Shown here: one piece after another, positions 17,156-26,257 of the stretch | Layout: every line of letters starts with the position of its first letter | Numbering within the stretch: the first letter of the stretch is position 1 | Position numbers and translations under genes: made by a program | Notes under the pieces: model-generated | Told to the model about the DNA's origin: nothing | Databases searched by the model: none | Seen by the model: only the letters and a program-made list of their open reading frames with translations | Assembly: GCA_965222015.1 (NCBI GenBank) | Contig: CBDCTL010000017.1 | Span: 399,920-463,919, forward strand | Origin: JANQPX01 sp965222015 | GTDB taxonomy: Bacteria; Pseudomonadota; Alphaproteobacteria; Geminicoccales; Geminicoccaceae | Direction: 5' to 3' | Length of the DNA: 64,000 nt

Positions 17156-17157
17156 CC

Positions 17158-18240
17158 ATGGCCGAGGTTCGATTGAAGGACGTCTCCAAGATCTACCCCG
17201 ACGGCACCAAAGCGGTCGATGCGATCGATCTCGAGATCCGGTCCGGCGAATTCCTCTGCGTTCTCGGACCAAGCGGCTGCGGCAAGTCGACGACCCTTCG
17301 CATGATCGCGGGCCTGGAAGACGTCACCTCGGGCACGATCGAGGTGGACGGCGAGGACATCGTCGGCACGCCGGCGCGCGATCGCGACATCGCGATGGTG
17401 TTCGAGAACTACGCCCTCTATCCGCATCTGAGCGTGTTCGACAATATCGCCATGCCGCTGGTCGCGCGGCGAACGGCGAAGCCGGAACTCCGCGAGCGTG
17501 TGGAGCGCATCGCCGAGCGCATGGGCATTGCCGAGCATCTGAAAAAGCGCCCGGCGAAGCTGAGCGGCGGCCAGCGCCAGCGGGTCGCGCTGGCCCGCGC
17601 CATGGTGCGCACGCCCAAGATGTTCCTCATGGACGAGCCGCTCGGCCACCTCGAAGAATACATGCGGGTCGATCTCCGCCGCGAGATCCGCGCCCTGCAC
17701 GAGGCGACCGGCGGCACCACCTTCTACATCACCCACGACCAGGAGGAAGCCGCGGCCGTGAGCGATCGCATCGCGGTCATGTCCGATGGCGAGCTGCAGC
17801 AGGTCGGCGCCATGCAGGACCTGATCGAGCGACCAGCGAATCGCTTCGTCGCCGAGTTCGTCGGCGAGCCGCCGATCTCGATGTTCGACGACATCAGGGT
17901 CACCGACGGCAAGCTGCTGCTTGGCGGTTTTTCCGTCACTCTCCCAGCGTCCTTGCAGGCGGCTTCGGCGGTGCAGGCACCGACCTCGGCCGGCGTCCGG
18001 CCGGAGCATTTCTCCATCGCCGATGCCGACGCGGACGGGCTTTCGGCCATCGCCCGATCCGTGCAGCCGATGGGCGAGTGGGGCGCTGTTCTCTGCGAGA
18101 CGGCGGCAGGGCCAGCGACCGCGATCGCTCCCAGTTCCGAACTCCCCGCCGAAGGTGATCGCATCACCCTTCGCCCCGACCCGGAGCACGTCCACCTGTT
18201 CGCCGCCGACGGGCGAAATCTGCTCGCGTCGGAGGGGTGA
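17158..18240 (+). CDS. CUT1 sugar ABC transporter ATP-binding protein (UgpC/MalK type)
   Basis: 360 residues. The start MAEVRLKDVSKIYPDG at 17158 sits two bases after the permease stop. Walker A GPSGCGKST at about 38-46, signature KLSGGQRQRVAL, Walker B MFLMDEPLGHLE, H-loop FYITHDQEEAAA. A C-terminal TOBE-like regulatory domain (about 240-360) is present, as in MalK/UgpC. The D-loop reads LGHLE where SALD or SNLD is usual. That deviation recurs in the next ATPase (VTHLD), which suits a heterodimeric ATPase pair. Confidence 0.9.
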   Translation: MAEVRLKDVSKIYPDGTKAVDAIDLEIRSGEFLCVLGPSGCGKSTTLRMIAGLEDVTSGTIEVDGEDIVGTPARDRDIAMVFENYALYPHLSVFDNIAMPLVARRTAKPELRERVERIAERMGIAEHLKKRPAKLSGGQRQRVALARAMVRTPKMFLMDEPLGHLEEYMRVDLRREIRALHEATGGTTFYITHDQEEAAAVSDRIAVMSDGELQQVGAMQDLIERPANRFVAEFVGEPPISMFDDIRVTDGKLLLGGFSVTLPASLQAASAVQAPTSAGVRPEHFSIADADADGLSAIARSVQPMGEWGAVLCETAAGPATAIAPSSELPAEGDRITLRPDPEHVHLFAADGRNLLASEG

Positions 18241-18243
18241 TCG

Positions 18244-19354
18244 ATGGTCGACATCACCATAGCCGACCTCGCGAAATCCTTCGGCACGGTCAACGTGTTC
18301 GACGGGCTCGATCTCGCGATCGGGGACCGGTCCTATGTCTGCCTGCTTGGACCAAGCGGCTGCGGCAAGACCACGCTGATGCGCATCATCTCCGGCCTGG
18401 AGGTGGCCGATCGCGGCGAGATCCGTTTCGACGCGCAAGGACGTCGCCGGCCTGACCAGCGCCGAGCGCGACGTCGGCATGGCGTTTCAGAACTACGCGC
18501 TCTATCCGCACCTCACGGTCGAGGGCAATCTCCGCTTTCCGCTGCAGGCGCCGATGCAGAAGGGACGCTGGACCGAGGACGGCATGCGCGCGCGCATCAG
18601 GGAGATCGCCGAGCTTCTGCAGATCACGCCGCTGCTTCATCGGACCATCGACCAGCTGAGCGGCGGCCAGCAGCAGCGCGTCTCGCTCGGGCGCGCCCTG
18701 ATCCGCCACCCGAAGGTGCTGCTGCTCGACGAGCCCGTCACCCATCTCGACGCCCGCCTGCGCTACGCCATGCGCTCCGAGCTGAAGCGCATCCATGGGG
18801 TGATGGAAACCACGAGCATCCACGTCACCCACGACCAGCAGGAAGCACTCGCCATGGCCGACCTGCTCGTCATCATGAGGAACGGCCGCATCGAGCAGGC
18901 GTCGCCGGCGATGGAGGCTTACAGCGATCCCGCCACCAGCTTCGTCGCCGGCTTTCTGGGTGATCCGCCGCGAAGCCTTCTCGAGGTCGATCTCGGTGAA
19001 TCCGACGGTGCCACGATCGCGAGGCTCGACGGTGCCGACCTACCGCTTCCCGATCGGCTGCGTGAAGCGGCAAGCAGCGCAAGAGACCGCCGTGTGCTCC
19101 TGGCGCTGCCGGCCCGAGCCTTCACCCTGGCGGACGAGAGCGAGACCGGCATAGCCATGGAGGGCGCGGTCTGCGCCCACGAGATGTTGGAAGGCGCTCA
19201 GCGAATCGTCCTCGATGTCGCTGGACAAAAGATCAATCTGCAGAGCAGCACGGCCCGGCATGTGGTGATCGGCGATCGCATGAACGTCGTCGCCGATGCC
19301 GACGAGGGAATGTTGTTCGACCATGAGACCGGCTTGAGATTGAGGACGTCATGA
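18244..19354 (+). pseudogene. Second CUT1 sugar ABC transporter ATP-binding protein, frameshifted
   Basis: Starts MVDITIADLAKSFGTVNVFDG three bases after the first ATPase stop. Walker A GPSGCGKTT and ISGLEVADRGEIRFD are read in the first frame. Near 18430-18440 the homologous reading moves by one base and continues RKDVAGLTSAERDVGMAFQN, then LSGGQQQRVSLG, LLLDEPVTHLDARL and HVTHDQQEALAM to the stop at 19354. Skipping one base would restore a protein of about 369 residues with a TOBE-like C-terminus. It is the last gene of the transporter operon. It is either a recent frameshift or a sequencing indel; the downstream part is otherwise uncorrupted. Confidence 0.8.
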
Positions 19355-19485
19355 CCAGAGGCCGGTGCGGCCGACGGTCCTGCAAGGACGTGTGAGAACT
19401 TGCTGAAGCATGCGCTCAATCACATACCTGCGCCCAAACTGGGCGATACGTCTCGCGGTCCGGGAATTTGAGGGTGAATACGCAA

Positions 19486-20568
19486 TCAAACTGGGCGCAA
19501 GGGAACGTAGGCTTCGTCCATGCCGAACGCTGTGGGGCCGAATTGGGCGAGTGCTGCTTCGCTGCGCATGATCTCGGGCACGCGCACGGCCATGACGGCG
19601 ACGCGCTGGCCGTAACGCAAGGTCTCGTTGGTGATTGGGATGGCGGTTTCGGCGTCCAGGACCGAAATGATGTCGGGGACGATGGCAAGCGTTTCGCCGT
19701 CGGTGCGGGCGATCAGGTTTTCGTTCTGAAAGTCAATCGTGCAGATGCCGGCACCACCGTCGCCCGCGATTTTGGCACTGCCTAGGGTGAAGCCCTGGCT
19801 GGTCTGACGGTCGACATCGATGATTTTGCCTTCGAAGATGCGCCGCGCGACGCTGTAGCTGGTGCCGGCCATGAAGCTGGAAAGGGCCTCGAACGGGTCT
19901 TGCTTCCTGGCGCGCGATCGGCGGATCGTCCGGCCGATCTCGATCGCCAGGCTGAGCGTGTGCTTGACCGAGGCTCGCCTGACCTCGGCGCCGGACATTG
20001 GGTAGTTGGCGAAATAGGCGGTGCCGCCGAAGCGGATGGTGATGCCGCGGGCGATCTTTTCCATGCGCAAATGGTCGTCTGTCATGATGGTCGCATGATC
20101 GCCCTTCTCGTCGGCGATGCCCATGGGCGTGCCCGGTACCCCACTGATCGCGAAGGTCTCCATTTGTAGCTCGGGAAAGGCGCGGCCCTGGCCGTCCGCA
20201 TCAATCACGGGCAGGCCGAGGCGTGCGCCGACGAAAAGTGGGATCGTCGAATTGATGCCGCCGACTTCGGTGGGCATGGTCGCACCGGCCTTGCGGCCGA
20301 GCGCTTTTTCGACCGCGCGCAGAGCGAGGATCGGTTCCTCCCCGGACGGGATCTTTTCCAGCAAGACCGTTGGCGCACCCATCATTGCGGTCGGGATCAC
20401 CAGGAGATCGTCGTCGAGCGTTTCGGGATCGAGGATTTCGATTCGGCGTCCAGCGCTGAGCTCACCCTTTACCATGAGCCCGCCGATATAGGGATCGCCG
20501 CCGCCGCCCGCGCCGAGGAAGGCAGCACCGGTGCAGAGGTCGTCGACGTCCTCAATTTTCAGATCCAT
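19486..20568 (-). CDS. DUF917 family protein
   Basis: 360 residues starting MDLKIEDVDDLCTGAAFLGAGG (ribosome-binding CTGGAG 7 nt upstream). The glycine-rich GAAFLGAGGGGDPYIGGL near the N-terminus and PTEVGGINSTIPLFVGARLG are characteristic of DUF917. These proteins are often encoded beside, or fused to, hydantoinase/oxoprolinase A subunits. The biochemical role is not established; a second subunit or partner in an ATP-dependent amide or lactam hydrolase is an inference from context. It lies 16 bp downstream of the HyuA-like gene and is the last gene of the operon. Confidence 0.82.
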   Translation of the reverse strand: MDLKIEDVDDLCTGAAFLGAGGGGDPYIGGLMVKGELSAGRRIEILDPETLDDDLLVIPTAMMGAPTVLLEKIPSGEEPILALRAVEKALGRKAGATMPTEVGGINSTIPLFVGARLGLPVIDADGQGRAFPELQMETFAISGVPGTPMGIADEKGDHATIMTDDHLRMEKIARGITIRFGGTAYFANYPMSGAEVRRASVKHTLSLAIEIGRTIRRSRARKQDPFEALSSFMAGTSYSVARRIFEGKIIDVDRQTSQGFTLGSAKIAGDGGAGICTIDFQNENLIARTDGETLAIVPDIISVLDAETAIPITNETLRYGQRVAVMAVRVPEIMRSEAALAQFGPTAFGMDEAYVPLRPV

Positions 20569-20584
20569 CGCTTGCTCCAGCCGC

Positions 20585-22123
20585 TCATATCGGAAGGTCG
20601 CCGACCGCCGTGACCCGGAGCCGCGTGGGATTGCCGGGCAGATAGCTGATCGGCACCTGCTCGACCTCGATGATCTCGACGCTGGATGGCATGGCGCCGG
20701 CGCGGATCGCATTGTTGCAGGCCTCGTCTCGGGCGTCGCTCAGCACATCGTCCCGGTTGCTCTCGGTAATGGCGACCACCCGCTCGACATGCCCCGAGAC
20801 CTGTGCGATGGCTGCGCCGACCGCGTTGGCGACGGCGCAAAAGTCGGGTCGGATCACCTCCGATACCGAGCGAACCGGCCAGTCGATCAGGACCGCCCCG
20901 CCACCGACGGCGAGAAGCGGCAGATCGCGCGCTTCGGTTTTCATGCGCTCGACATTGACGTCCAGCAAATGGCGCATCGCATCCCGGGCTTTGTCGATGG
21001 TGTCCGCGGAGACGTCTTTCACAAGGGAGCGGTCGCCGATTTCGGCCCAGCCGCCGGCCACCGCGACGTCGGTGGCGGTGAGCGTGTCACCACCGAAACA
21101 GAGCGCCTCTTGGGTCAGCGCGAAGCCCACGGAGGAGGGGCCGACGCGGCGGCCCTGATCGCTGATGATGCTGCCGCCGCCAAGCCCGATGGCGAGCACG
21201 TCGGGCATGCGGAAATTGGTCTTGACGCCGCCGACATCGACGAAATGGGTGGACTGCCGCGGAAAGCCCTTGCGCAGCATGCCGATATCGGAAGTGGTGC
21301 CGCCGATATCGACCACCATCGCATCGCCGATACCGGCGAGATGCGCCGCACCGCGCATGGAATTGGTAGGGCCTGATGCGAAGGTGAGCACCGGGTAACG
21401 TTCAACCTCCTCGACCCGCATCAGCGTGCCGTCGTTCTGCGAGATGAAGAGCGGCACATCAAGCCCGAGCTCATGGAGAGCACGGCGAAAGGCTTTGACC
21501 ACGCGAGTTGCCAGTGCTGTCAGGGAGGCATTGATAATCGTCGAGTTTTCGCGCTGCAGAAGGCCGAACTGGCCGAGTTCGGAGGACAGGGAGATGGCTA
21601 TGTCCGGCGCTTCGTTTCGGATGATCTCGGCGGCGCGGCGCTCCATCGCGCCGTTCATCGGCGAGAACACTGAGGTGACTGCTGCACTCTGCAGGTCCGC
21701 TTGGCGCATGGCGCGCGCCGCTTCGGCGATGGCGATTTCGTCGAGCGGGCTGATCTCACGCCCGTCATATTCGTAGCCGCCCGCGACCAGCGTCACATGT
21801 CCGCCGATCGTTCGGGCCAGATCGCGCGGCCAGTCGGTCATCGGTGGAATTGCCGAGGTCGCCGGAAGGCAAAGGCGAAGCACACCCACCGGCAGCAGGG
21901 CGCGCCGCTCGATCACCGCGTTGGTGAACTGCGTGGTGCCGATCATCACGCTGTCGATTGCAGCCTTGTCAGCACCACTGTCATCTATAGCGGCGGAAAT
22001 CGCGGTGACGATGCCGCTATAGACATCCTCCGTGGTCGGCGTCTTTTGCCAGCCGACGACACCTTTCGGGCCGACGATCACGGCATCGGTATTGGTGCCG
22101 CCGACATCCACGCCGACCTTCAT
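20585..22123 (-). CDS. Hydantoinase/oxoprolinase family protein (HyuA-like)
   Basis: 512 residues starting MKVGVDVGGTNTDAVIVG, which is the ATP-binding N-terminus of Hydant_A_N/hydantoinase A. Later motifs are VMIGTTQFTNAVIERR and, in the second half, DAMVVDIGGTTSDIGMLRKG, the second ASKHA-type phosphate-binding loop. Full 5-oxoprolinase A subunits are near 690 residues, so this is the shorter form typically paired with DUF917. The family performs ATP-dependent opening of hydantoin, oxoproline or related rings, or carboxylation. No HyuB partner is present here, and the substrate is unknown. Confidence 0.85.
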   Translation of the reverse strand: MKVGVDVGGTNTDAVIVGPKGVVGWQKTPTTEDVYSGIVTAISAAIDDSGADKAAIDSVMIGTTQFTNAVIERRALLPVGVLRLCLPATSAIPPMTDWPRDLARTIGGHVTLVAGGYEYDGREISPLDEIAIAEAARAMRQADLQSAAVTSVFSPMNGAMERRAAEIIRNEAPDIAISLSSELGQFGLLQRENSTIINASLTALATRVVKAFRRALHELGLDVPLFISQNDGTLMRVEEVERYPVLTFASGPTNSMRGAAHLAGIGDAMVVDIGGTTSDIGMLRKGFPRQSTHFVDVGGVKTNFRMPDVLAIGLGGGSIISDQGRRVGPSSVGFALTQEALCFGGDTLTATDVAVAGGWAEIGDRSLVKDVSADTIDKARDAMRHLLDVNVERMKTEARDLPLLAVGGGAVLIDWPVRSVSEVIRPDFCAVANAVGAAIAQVSGHVERVVAITESNRDDVLSDARDEACNNAIRAGAMPSSVEIIEVEQVPISYLPGNPTRLRVTAVGDLPI

Positions 22124-22154
22124 CGCGCGGCTCCGATCTTCCCTGCAATCGGCA

Positions 22155-23219
22155 TCACGGCACCACCACGGCGCTTTCCGCACTCCAATAGAGCGCCACG
22201 GGATCGCCTGATGACAGGCGGTCCAGATCCGGGCGATTGGGCACCTCGACCGTCAGGTGATGCGGTCCGGCTTCGACCCGGTAGCGGCGAAGCGATCCTT
22301 GATAGATCTCGTCGTTGATGTGGCCTTCCAGCTTTGGGGCCTCACCCTCATGGGCTGGATGCAGGCGGATCATTTCCGGCCGGATCAGAAAGCCAACTGT
22401 CTTGCCTTTCTCCAATGCACCAGGGGCTCGCGCCGAAACGGTCGAGACACCGAGATCGACCTGGCAGCCACCGCCGTCTACGGCGAGCACGCGCGCATCG
22501 AGCAGGTTCGATTCGCCGATGAACTCGGCGATGAAACGGGAGACAGGCTGCTCATAGATGTCCACCGGTGTTCCCAGTTGCAGCACCCTTCCGCTGTCCA
22601 TCACCGCGATCCGGTCCGACATGGTGAGCGCTTCGGATTGATCATGGGTGACGTAGATCGTGGTGATTCCGACCGACTTTTGGATGTTCTTGATCCAGAA
22701 CTTCATCTCCTCGCGCATCTTCTTGTCGAGGGCGGAAAGCGGTTCGTCCAAGAGCAGGATCTCCGGCTCGATCACCAGCACGCGGGCAAGGGCCACCCGC
22801 TGCTTCTGCCCGCCGGAAAGCTCTCGCTCGAAGCGCGTTTCGAAGCCGGACATGCCGACCTCTGCGAGTGCTGCCTCGACCTTCGATTTGATCTCGGCGC
22901 TCGGCATGCCGCGTTCCACCAGACCGAACGCGATGTTGTCGAAGACCGACATGTGCGGAAAGATCGCGTAGTTCTGAAAGACGATGCCGATATCGCGCGC
23001 CTCGGGCGGCAGCTTGGTGATGTCGCGGCCGTTGACGTGGATGCTGCCCGAGGTCGGCACGACGAAGCCCGCGAGCATGCGCAGCGTCGTGGTCTTGCCG
23101 CAGCCGCTCGGTCCGAGCAGGGAGAAGAATTCTCCACGCGGGATGGAAAGGTCCAGCGCCTCGACGGCGACGGTATCGCCGAACAGTTTCGAGATGCCCT
23201 GGAATTCGACAAATGACAT
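22155..23219 (-). CDS. ABC transporter ATP-binding protein, PotA/FbpC type
   Basis: 354 residues. Start MSFVEFQGISKLFGDT at 23219; the frame is open upstream only as antisense noise over the binding-protein gene. Walker A GPSGCGKTT at about 37-45, signature ELSGGQKQRVAL, Walker B ILLLDEPLSALD, H-loop TIYVTHDQSEAL, and a C-terminal TOBE_2 domain (RPEMIRLHPAHEGE). It energises the polyamine/amino-acid-type importer encoded by the upstream genes of this minus-strand operon. It is separated from the binding-protein gene by 56 bp and from hyuA by 31 bp. Confidence 0.9.
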   Translation of the reverse strand: MSFVEFQGISKLFGDTVAVEALDLSIPRGEFFSLLGPSGCGKTTTLRMLAGFVVPTSGSIHVNGRDITKLPPEARDIGIVFQNYAIFPHMSVFDNIAFGLVERGMPSAEIKSKVEAALAEVGMSGFETRFERELSGGQKQRVALARVLVIEPEILLLDEPLSALDKKMREEMKFWIKNIQKSVGITTIYVTHDQSEALTMSDRIAVMDSGRVLQLGTPVDIYEQPVSRFIAEFIGESNLLDARVLAVDGGGCQVDLGVSTVSARAPGALEKGKTVGFLIRPEMIRLHPAHEGEAPKLEGHINDEIYQGSLRRYRVEAGPHHLTVEVPNRPDLDRLSSGDPVALYWSAESAVVVP

Positions 23220-23275
23220 GAACGGTCCTCTACCGCCTGGGAAAGGGGCCGGGGACCAAAGCCCCGGCCTATTGC

Positions 23276-24391
23276 TCAGAGACCGAAAATGCCGTTCAGA
23301 CGATCGGTGATCTCCTGCTTGTTCTTGACGAAGAAGTCCCAGTCCGGCACCCAGAATGCCGCCGTCGCATCGGCGGTGTTGGTCACGCCGGCCTCGGCCA
23401 GCGGTGCCGTGATCGTCGCTTCCGAATTGGTCGGACGCCAAAGGAACTCGTCGCCGAACGCGTTCAGGAACTCGGGCGAGAGCGTCCGGTTCAAGAGCGC
23501 GAAGGCGAGCTTCTTCTGCATCGGCTCGGCGTAGCGGCTGATGGTCTTGGTCTGGGTCAGGATCGGGTGACTGTCCCACCCCCAGACATCCATCGGCACG
23601 CCCTTGCGCTTCAACGACAGCGCCTCGCCCTCGATATGCACCGCGATGTCGACCTCGCCGCGTTCGATCAACGAAAGCATGTTGAAGGTGAACTCGCTGA
23701 TCTTCATCGGCATGGCGTCCTCCAGCGCCTTGAAGGCCGCCTCCATGTCGTACTGATCGGCGCCGAACTCCTGGGCGGTGGCCATGAAGAAGGCGTGCAT
23801 CAAGCCGTTTTCGGTGCCGTAGGTGCCGCGCTTGTCGACATAGCGCTCTGCCCAGAAATCGCGGAAGCTGGCGGGGGCATCGCCTGCATCGGTGCGATAA
23901 GCGTAGACATAGGGCATGTAGGCCCAGGTCACGCCGGCACCGCTTGCAAAGGCGAAGTCCCAGCAATTCGCGGCGTTGGGCACGTTCGCCTTGACCTCGT
24001 CGGTGTTCAGGAAGAAGTCGCCGGCCTGCTTGGTCTGGGTGAGGTTCGGCAGGTTCCAGTTGCAGATGTCATAGACCGGATTTTCCGCCCCTTGGGTGAC
24101 GAATTTCGGGAACCAGGGGAATGAGCTGTCCCAGTTGATCTGGCAGTTGAAATCCTTCTCGAACTGGTCGGTCAGCGCCGCGCGCACGAACTCCTCCCAG
24201 CCGCCGCCCCATTCGCCGATATTCAGCGTGGCGCCGCCGGCATCGAACACGCCGCCGTCATAGGCGACATCCTCCGACCAGGCGTGGTTGATGAAGAACG
24301 TATTGGGGATCGTCGCAGCTGCGCCAATCGCGGCTGCACCCTTCAGAACGCTTCGGCGCGTCTGGTCGGCGTTGCGATTTTTCTTGGTCAT
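23276..24391 (-). CDS. Spermidine/putrescine-type ABC transporter substrate-binding protein (Tat-exported)
   Basis: 371 residues. The N-terminus has a twin-arginine motif (TRRSVLKGAAAIGAAATIP), so export as a folded protein by Tat is likely. SBP_bac_6/8 (PotD/AfuA-like) features include NIGEWGGGWEEFVRAALTD, GTENGLMHAFFMATAQEFG and VDIAVHIEGEALSLK. It is periplasmic and is the receptor for the PotB/PotC-like permeases upstream. The operon enzymes (HyuA-like, DUF917, racemase) suggest a nitrogenous cyclic or amino-acid ligand rather than polyamine, but that is inference. Confidence 0.88.
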   Translation of the reverse strand: MTKKNRNADQTRRSVLKGAAAIGAAATIPNTFFINHAWSEDVAYDGGVFDAGGATLNIGEWGGGWEEFVRAALTDQFEKDFNCQINWDSSFPWFPKFVTQGAENPVYDICNWNLPNLTQTKQAGDFFLNTDEVKANVPNAANCWDFAFASGAGVTWAYMPYVYAYRTDAGDAPASFRDFWAERYVDKRGTYGTENGLMHAFFMATAQEFGADQYDMEAAFKALEDAMPMKISEFTFNMLSLIERGEVDIAVHIEGEALSLKRKGVPMDVWGWDSHPILTQTKTISRYAEPMQKKLAFALLNRTLSPEFLNAFGDEFLWRPTNSEATITAPLAEAGVTNTADATAAFWVPDWDFFVKNKQEITDRLNGIFGL

Positions 24392-24418
24392 CAGTCTCTC
24401 CCTGTTGATGTTGTTGGT

Positions 24419-25237
24419 TCAGGTTCGAAGTCGGCCTGCCTGGCGTTCCAGGAGGCGGCGGATATTGACCAGACGGTTGGTCAAAAGGACTGAGGTGATG
24501 ACGAGCGTGATCGCGAAAATGCCGGCAGCGGCGGCATCGGGCTCGAATTTGTAGCGGAGCGAATTGTACATCGCGATCGGCAGCGGTTCGGAGTTCGGTG
24601 CTGATAAAAAGAGCGACACCTCGAACTGGCCGAAGGAGACGATAAAGGCGAATATGGCGCCCGCCTGGATACCCTGGCTGATGTTCGGCAAGGTCACCTT
24701 GCGAAAGGCGCGCCAGGGCGAGGCGCCGAGCGAGCGGGCAGCCTCTTCGAGCGATAGGTCGTAGGCGGCGAGCGCAGCACCCACGGTGCCGATCACATAG
24801 GGCGTCGAATAGAGAATGTGGCCGATCCAGAGGCCCCAGATGGTGCGCGCAATGCCGAGGTTTGAGGCGATCAGGAAGGCGTAGAGCGCAAAGCCGATCA
24901 CCACGCCCGGCAGGACGACCGGCGAGAGGAAGAAGGAGCGTAGCGCCGCCCGGCCGAAGAAACGGGTGCGCGAGAGGAATACCGCGGCTGCCGTGCCGAG
25001 CACGGTCGCGACCACCATGGTCATCAGCGCCAGGCGAAAGGAGAAGAAGAAGGCGGAGAGGTATTTTTCCGACTGCAGGAAGGCGATCACCCAGCGAAGC
25101 GACAGGCCTTCCGGCGGAAAGGTCAGGAACTCGCCCGCGGTAAGGCCGGCGAGCACCACCACGACGATCGGCAACAGCATGTAGGCAAAGCCGAGCAGCG
25201 CCAGGGTCAGCAAGGGCAGGGGGATCGCGCGCTCCAT
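24419..25237 (-). CDS. ABC transporter permease, PotC type
   Basis: 272 residues starting MERAIPLPLLTLALLGFAYM at 25237, overlapping the stop of the first permease as ATGA. About six hydrophobic helices are seen. The EAA coupling motif is SLEEAARSLGASPWRAFRKV (residues about 154-173). C-terminal LLERQAGRLRT. The continuous frame that seems to join it to the preceding permease exists only because of the frame-shifting duplication at 25.6 kb. It is an inner-membrane component of the importer with the 23276 binding protein. Confidence 0.88.
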   Translation of the reverse strand: MERAIPLPLLTLALLGFAYMLLPIVVVVLAGLTAGEFLTFPPEGLSLRWVIAFLQSEKYLSAFFFSFRLALMTMVVATVLGTAAAVFLSRTRFFGRAALRSFFLSPVVLPGVVIGFALYAFLIASNLGIARTIWGLWIGHILYSTPYVIGTVGAALAAYDLSLEEAARSLGASPWRAFRKVTLPNISQGIQAGAIFAFIVSFGQFEVSLFLSAPNSEPLPIAMYNSLRYKFEPDAAAAGIFAITLVITSVLLTNRLVNIRRLLERQAGRLRT

Positions 25238-26257
25238 CAGGCAAGCCCCCCAGAGCGCCGCGTGCCGACATGCAAATAGACGAGGATCGCGGCCGCGCTC
25301 AAAAGGAACAGGATGACGGCGAGTGTGGCGCCGAACTGGAACCTGGCACTTTCGGCGACCTGCTGAAAGATGTGGATCGGCAGCACACCGACCCGAAAGC
25401 CGCCCATCAAGGCCGGCACGATGTAGGAGGAGATCGAAAGCGCGAAGACCAGAAGCGTGCCCGAGAGAATGCCGGGCATGGAGGCCGGAAGCGTCACCCG
25501 TTGAAAGGTCCGTCTTCGCGTGGCGCCAAGCGAGCGAGCGGCCTCTTCCAGGCTCGGATCGATGCCGCGAATCACGCCGATCAGGGTCAGGATCATGAAC
25601 GGCAGCGAGAACTGCACCAGGCCGAGCACGACGCCCAGAAAGTTGTACATCAGCGGCAGACCGGGCTCTCGGATCGATGCCGCGAATCACGCCGATCAGG
25701 GTCAGGATCATGAACGGCAGCGAGAACTGCACCAGGCCGAGCACGACGCCCAGAAAGTTGTACATCAGCGGCAACGGGCTCTCGATCAGCCCGAGGCCTG
25801 CCAGTATCTGATTGATCAGCCCGTTGTCGCCGAGGATCACCATCATGCCGTAGAGACGGATGACCATGTCGAGCTGCATCGAGGCAAGCACCAGAATCAC
25901 GAGAAAGGTATTGCGGCCGGGATGCCTGGTCTTGGCGATGACGAAGGCCATGGGATAGGCGATGAACAGCGTCACGATCGAAACGACGGCGGCCAGGAGC
26001 AGCGATCTGCCGGCGGCCATCAGGTAGTTCGAGCGCTGGAAAAAGCGGATGTAATTGTCGAGCGTGAGATCCGATGTGATCGTCACCTGTCCAACGGCTT
26101 GCGGATTGAACGACGTCGCGAAGATCAACCCCACAGGCAGGATGAAGAACAGCGTCATGAATACGAGGAGCGGCACGATCAGGAGCCAGCCAAGCTGTCC
26201 TTGCTGCCACGCAAACGTCTGGCGGCGCATGCCGATATCGAGTGCCGCTTCGGTCAT
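25237..26257 (-). pseudogene. ABC transporter permease, PotB type, disrupted by a tandem duplication
   Basis: Starts MTEAALDIGMRRQTFAWQQG, overlapping the racemase stop as ATGA. Helices are LLIVPLLVFMTLFFILPVGL and those following. The normal reading continues through YNFLGVVLGLVQFSLPFM and IGVIRGIDPSLEEAARSLGA (EAA loop) to LVYLHVGTRRSGGLA at 25237. In this sequence a block is repeated with a 115-bp period (25553-25658 and 25668-25773); 115 is not a multiple of three, so the frame is lost after the first IGVIRGIDP. Removing one copy restores about 300 residues. See the repeat entry for why it may be an assembly fault. Confidence 0.8.
25553..25773. repeat. Tandem direct repeat (106 bp identical, 115-bp period) inside permease gene
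   Basis: Copies 25553-25658 and 25668-25773 are identical over 106 bp. The 9-bp spacer plus the start of copy 2 (gaccgggctctcggatc) looks like the sequence that follows copy 2 (acgggctctcgatc) with three single-base insertions. That pattern is what an uncollapsed overlap of two low-quality read or contig ends would look like, although a true tandem duplication is possible. Confidence 0.85.

Noticed and set aside
17008..18480. 490-aa minus-strand frame opposite the sugar ATPase genes
   Set aside because: Antisense shadow; Arg/His/Asp-rich with no domain signature, while the plus strand encodes a complete ABC ATPase.
22155..23966. 603-aa frame including the PotA-like ATPase
   Set aside because: Residues before MSFVEFQ are antisense or out-of-frame reading over the binding-protein gene; the start is 23219.
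24419..26257. 612-aa apparent fusion of two permeases
   Set aside because: The join is an accident of the frame-shifting 115-bp-period duplication; each permease has its own start and EAA loop.
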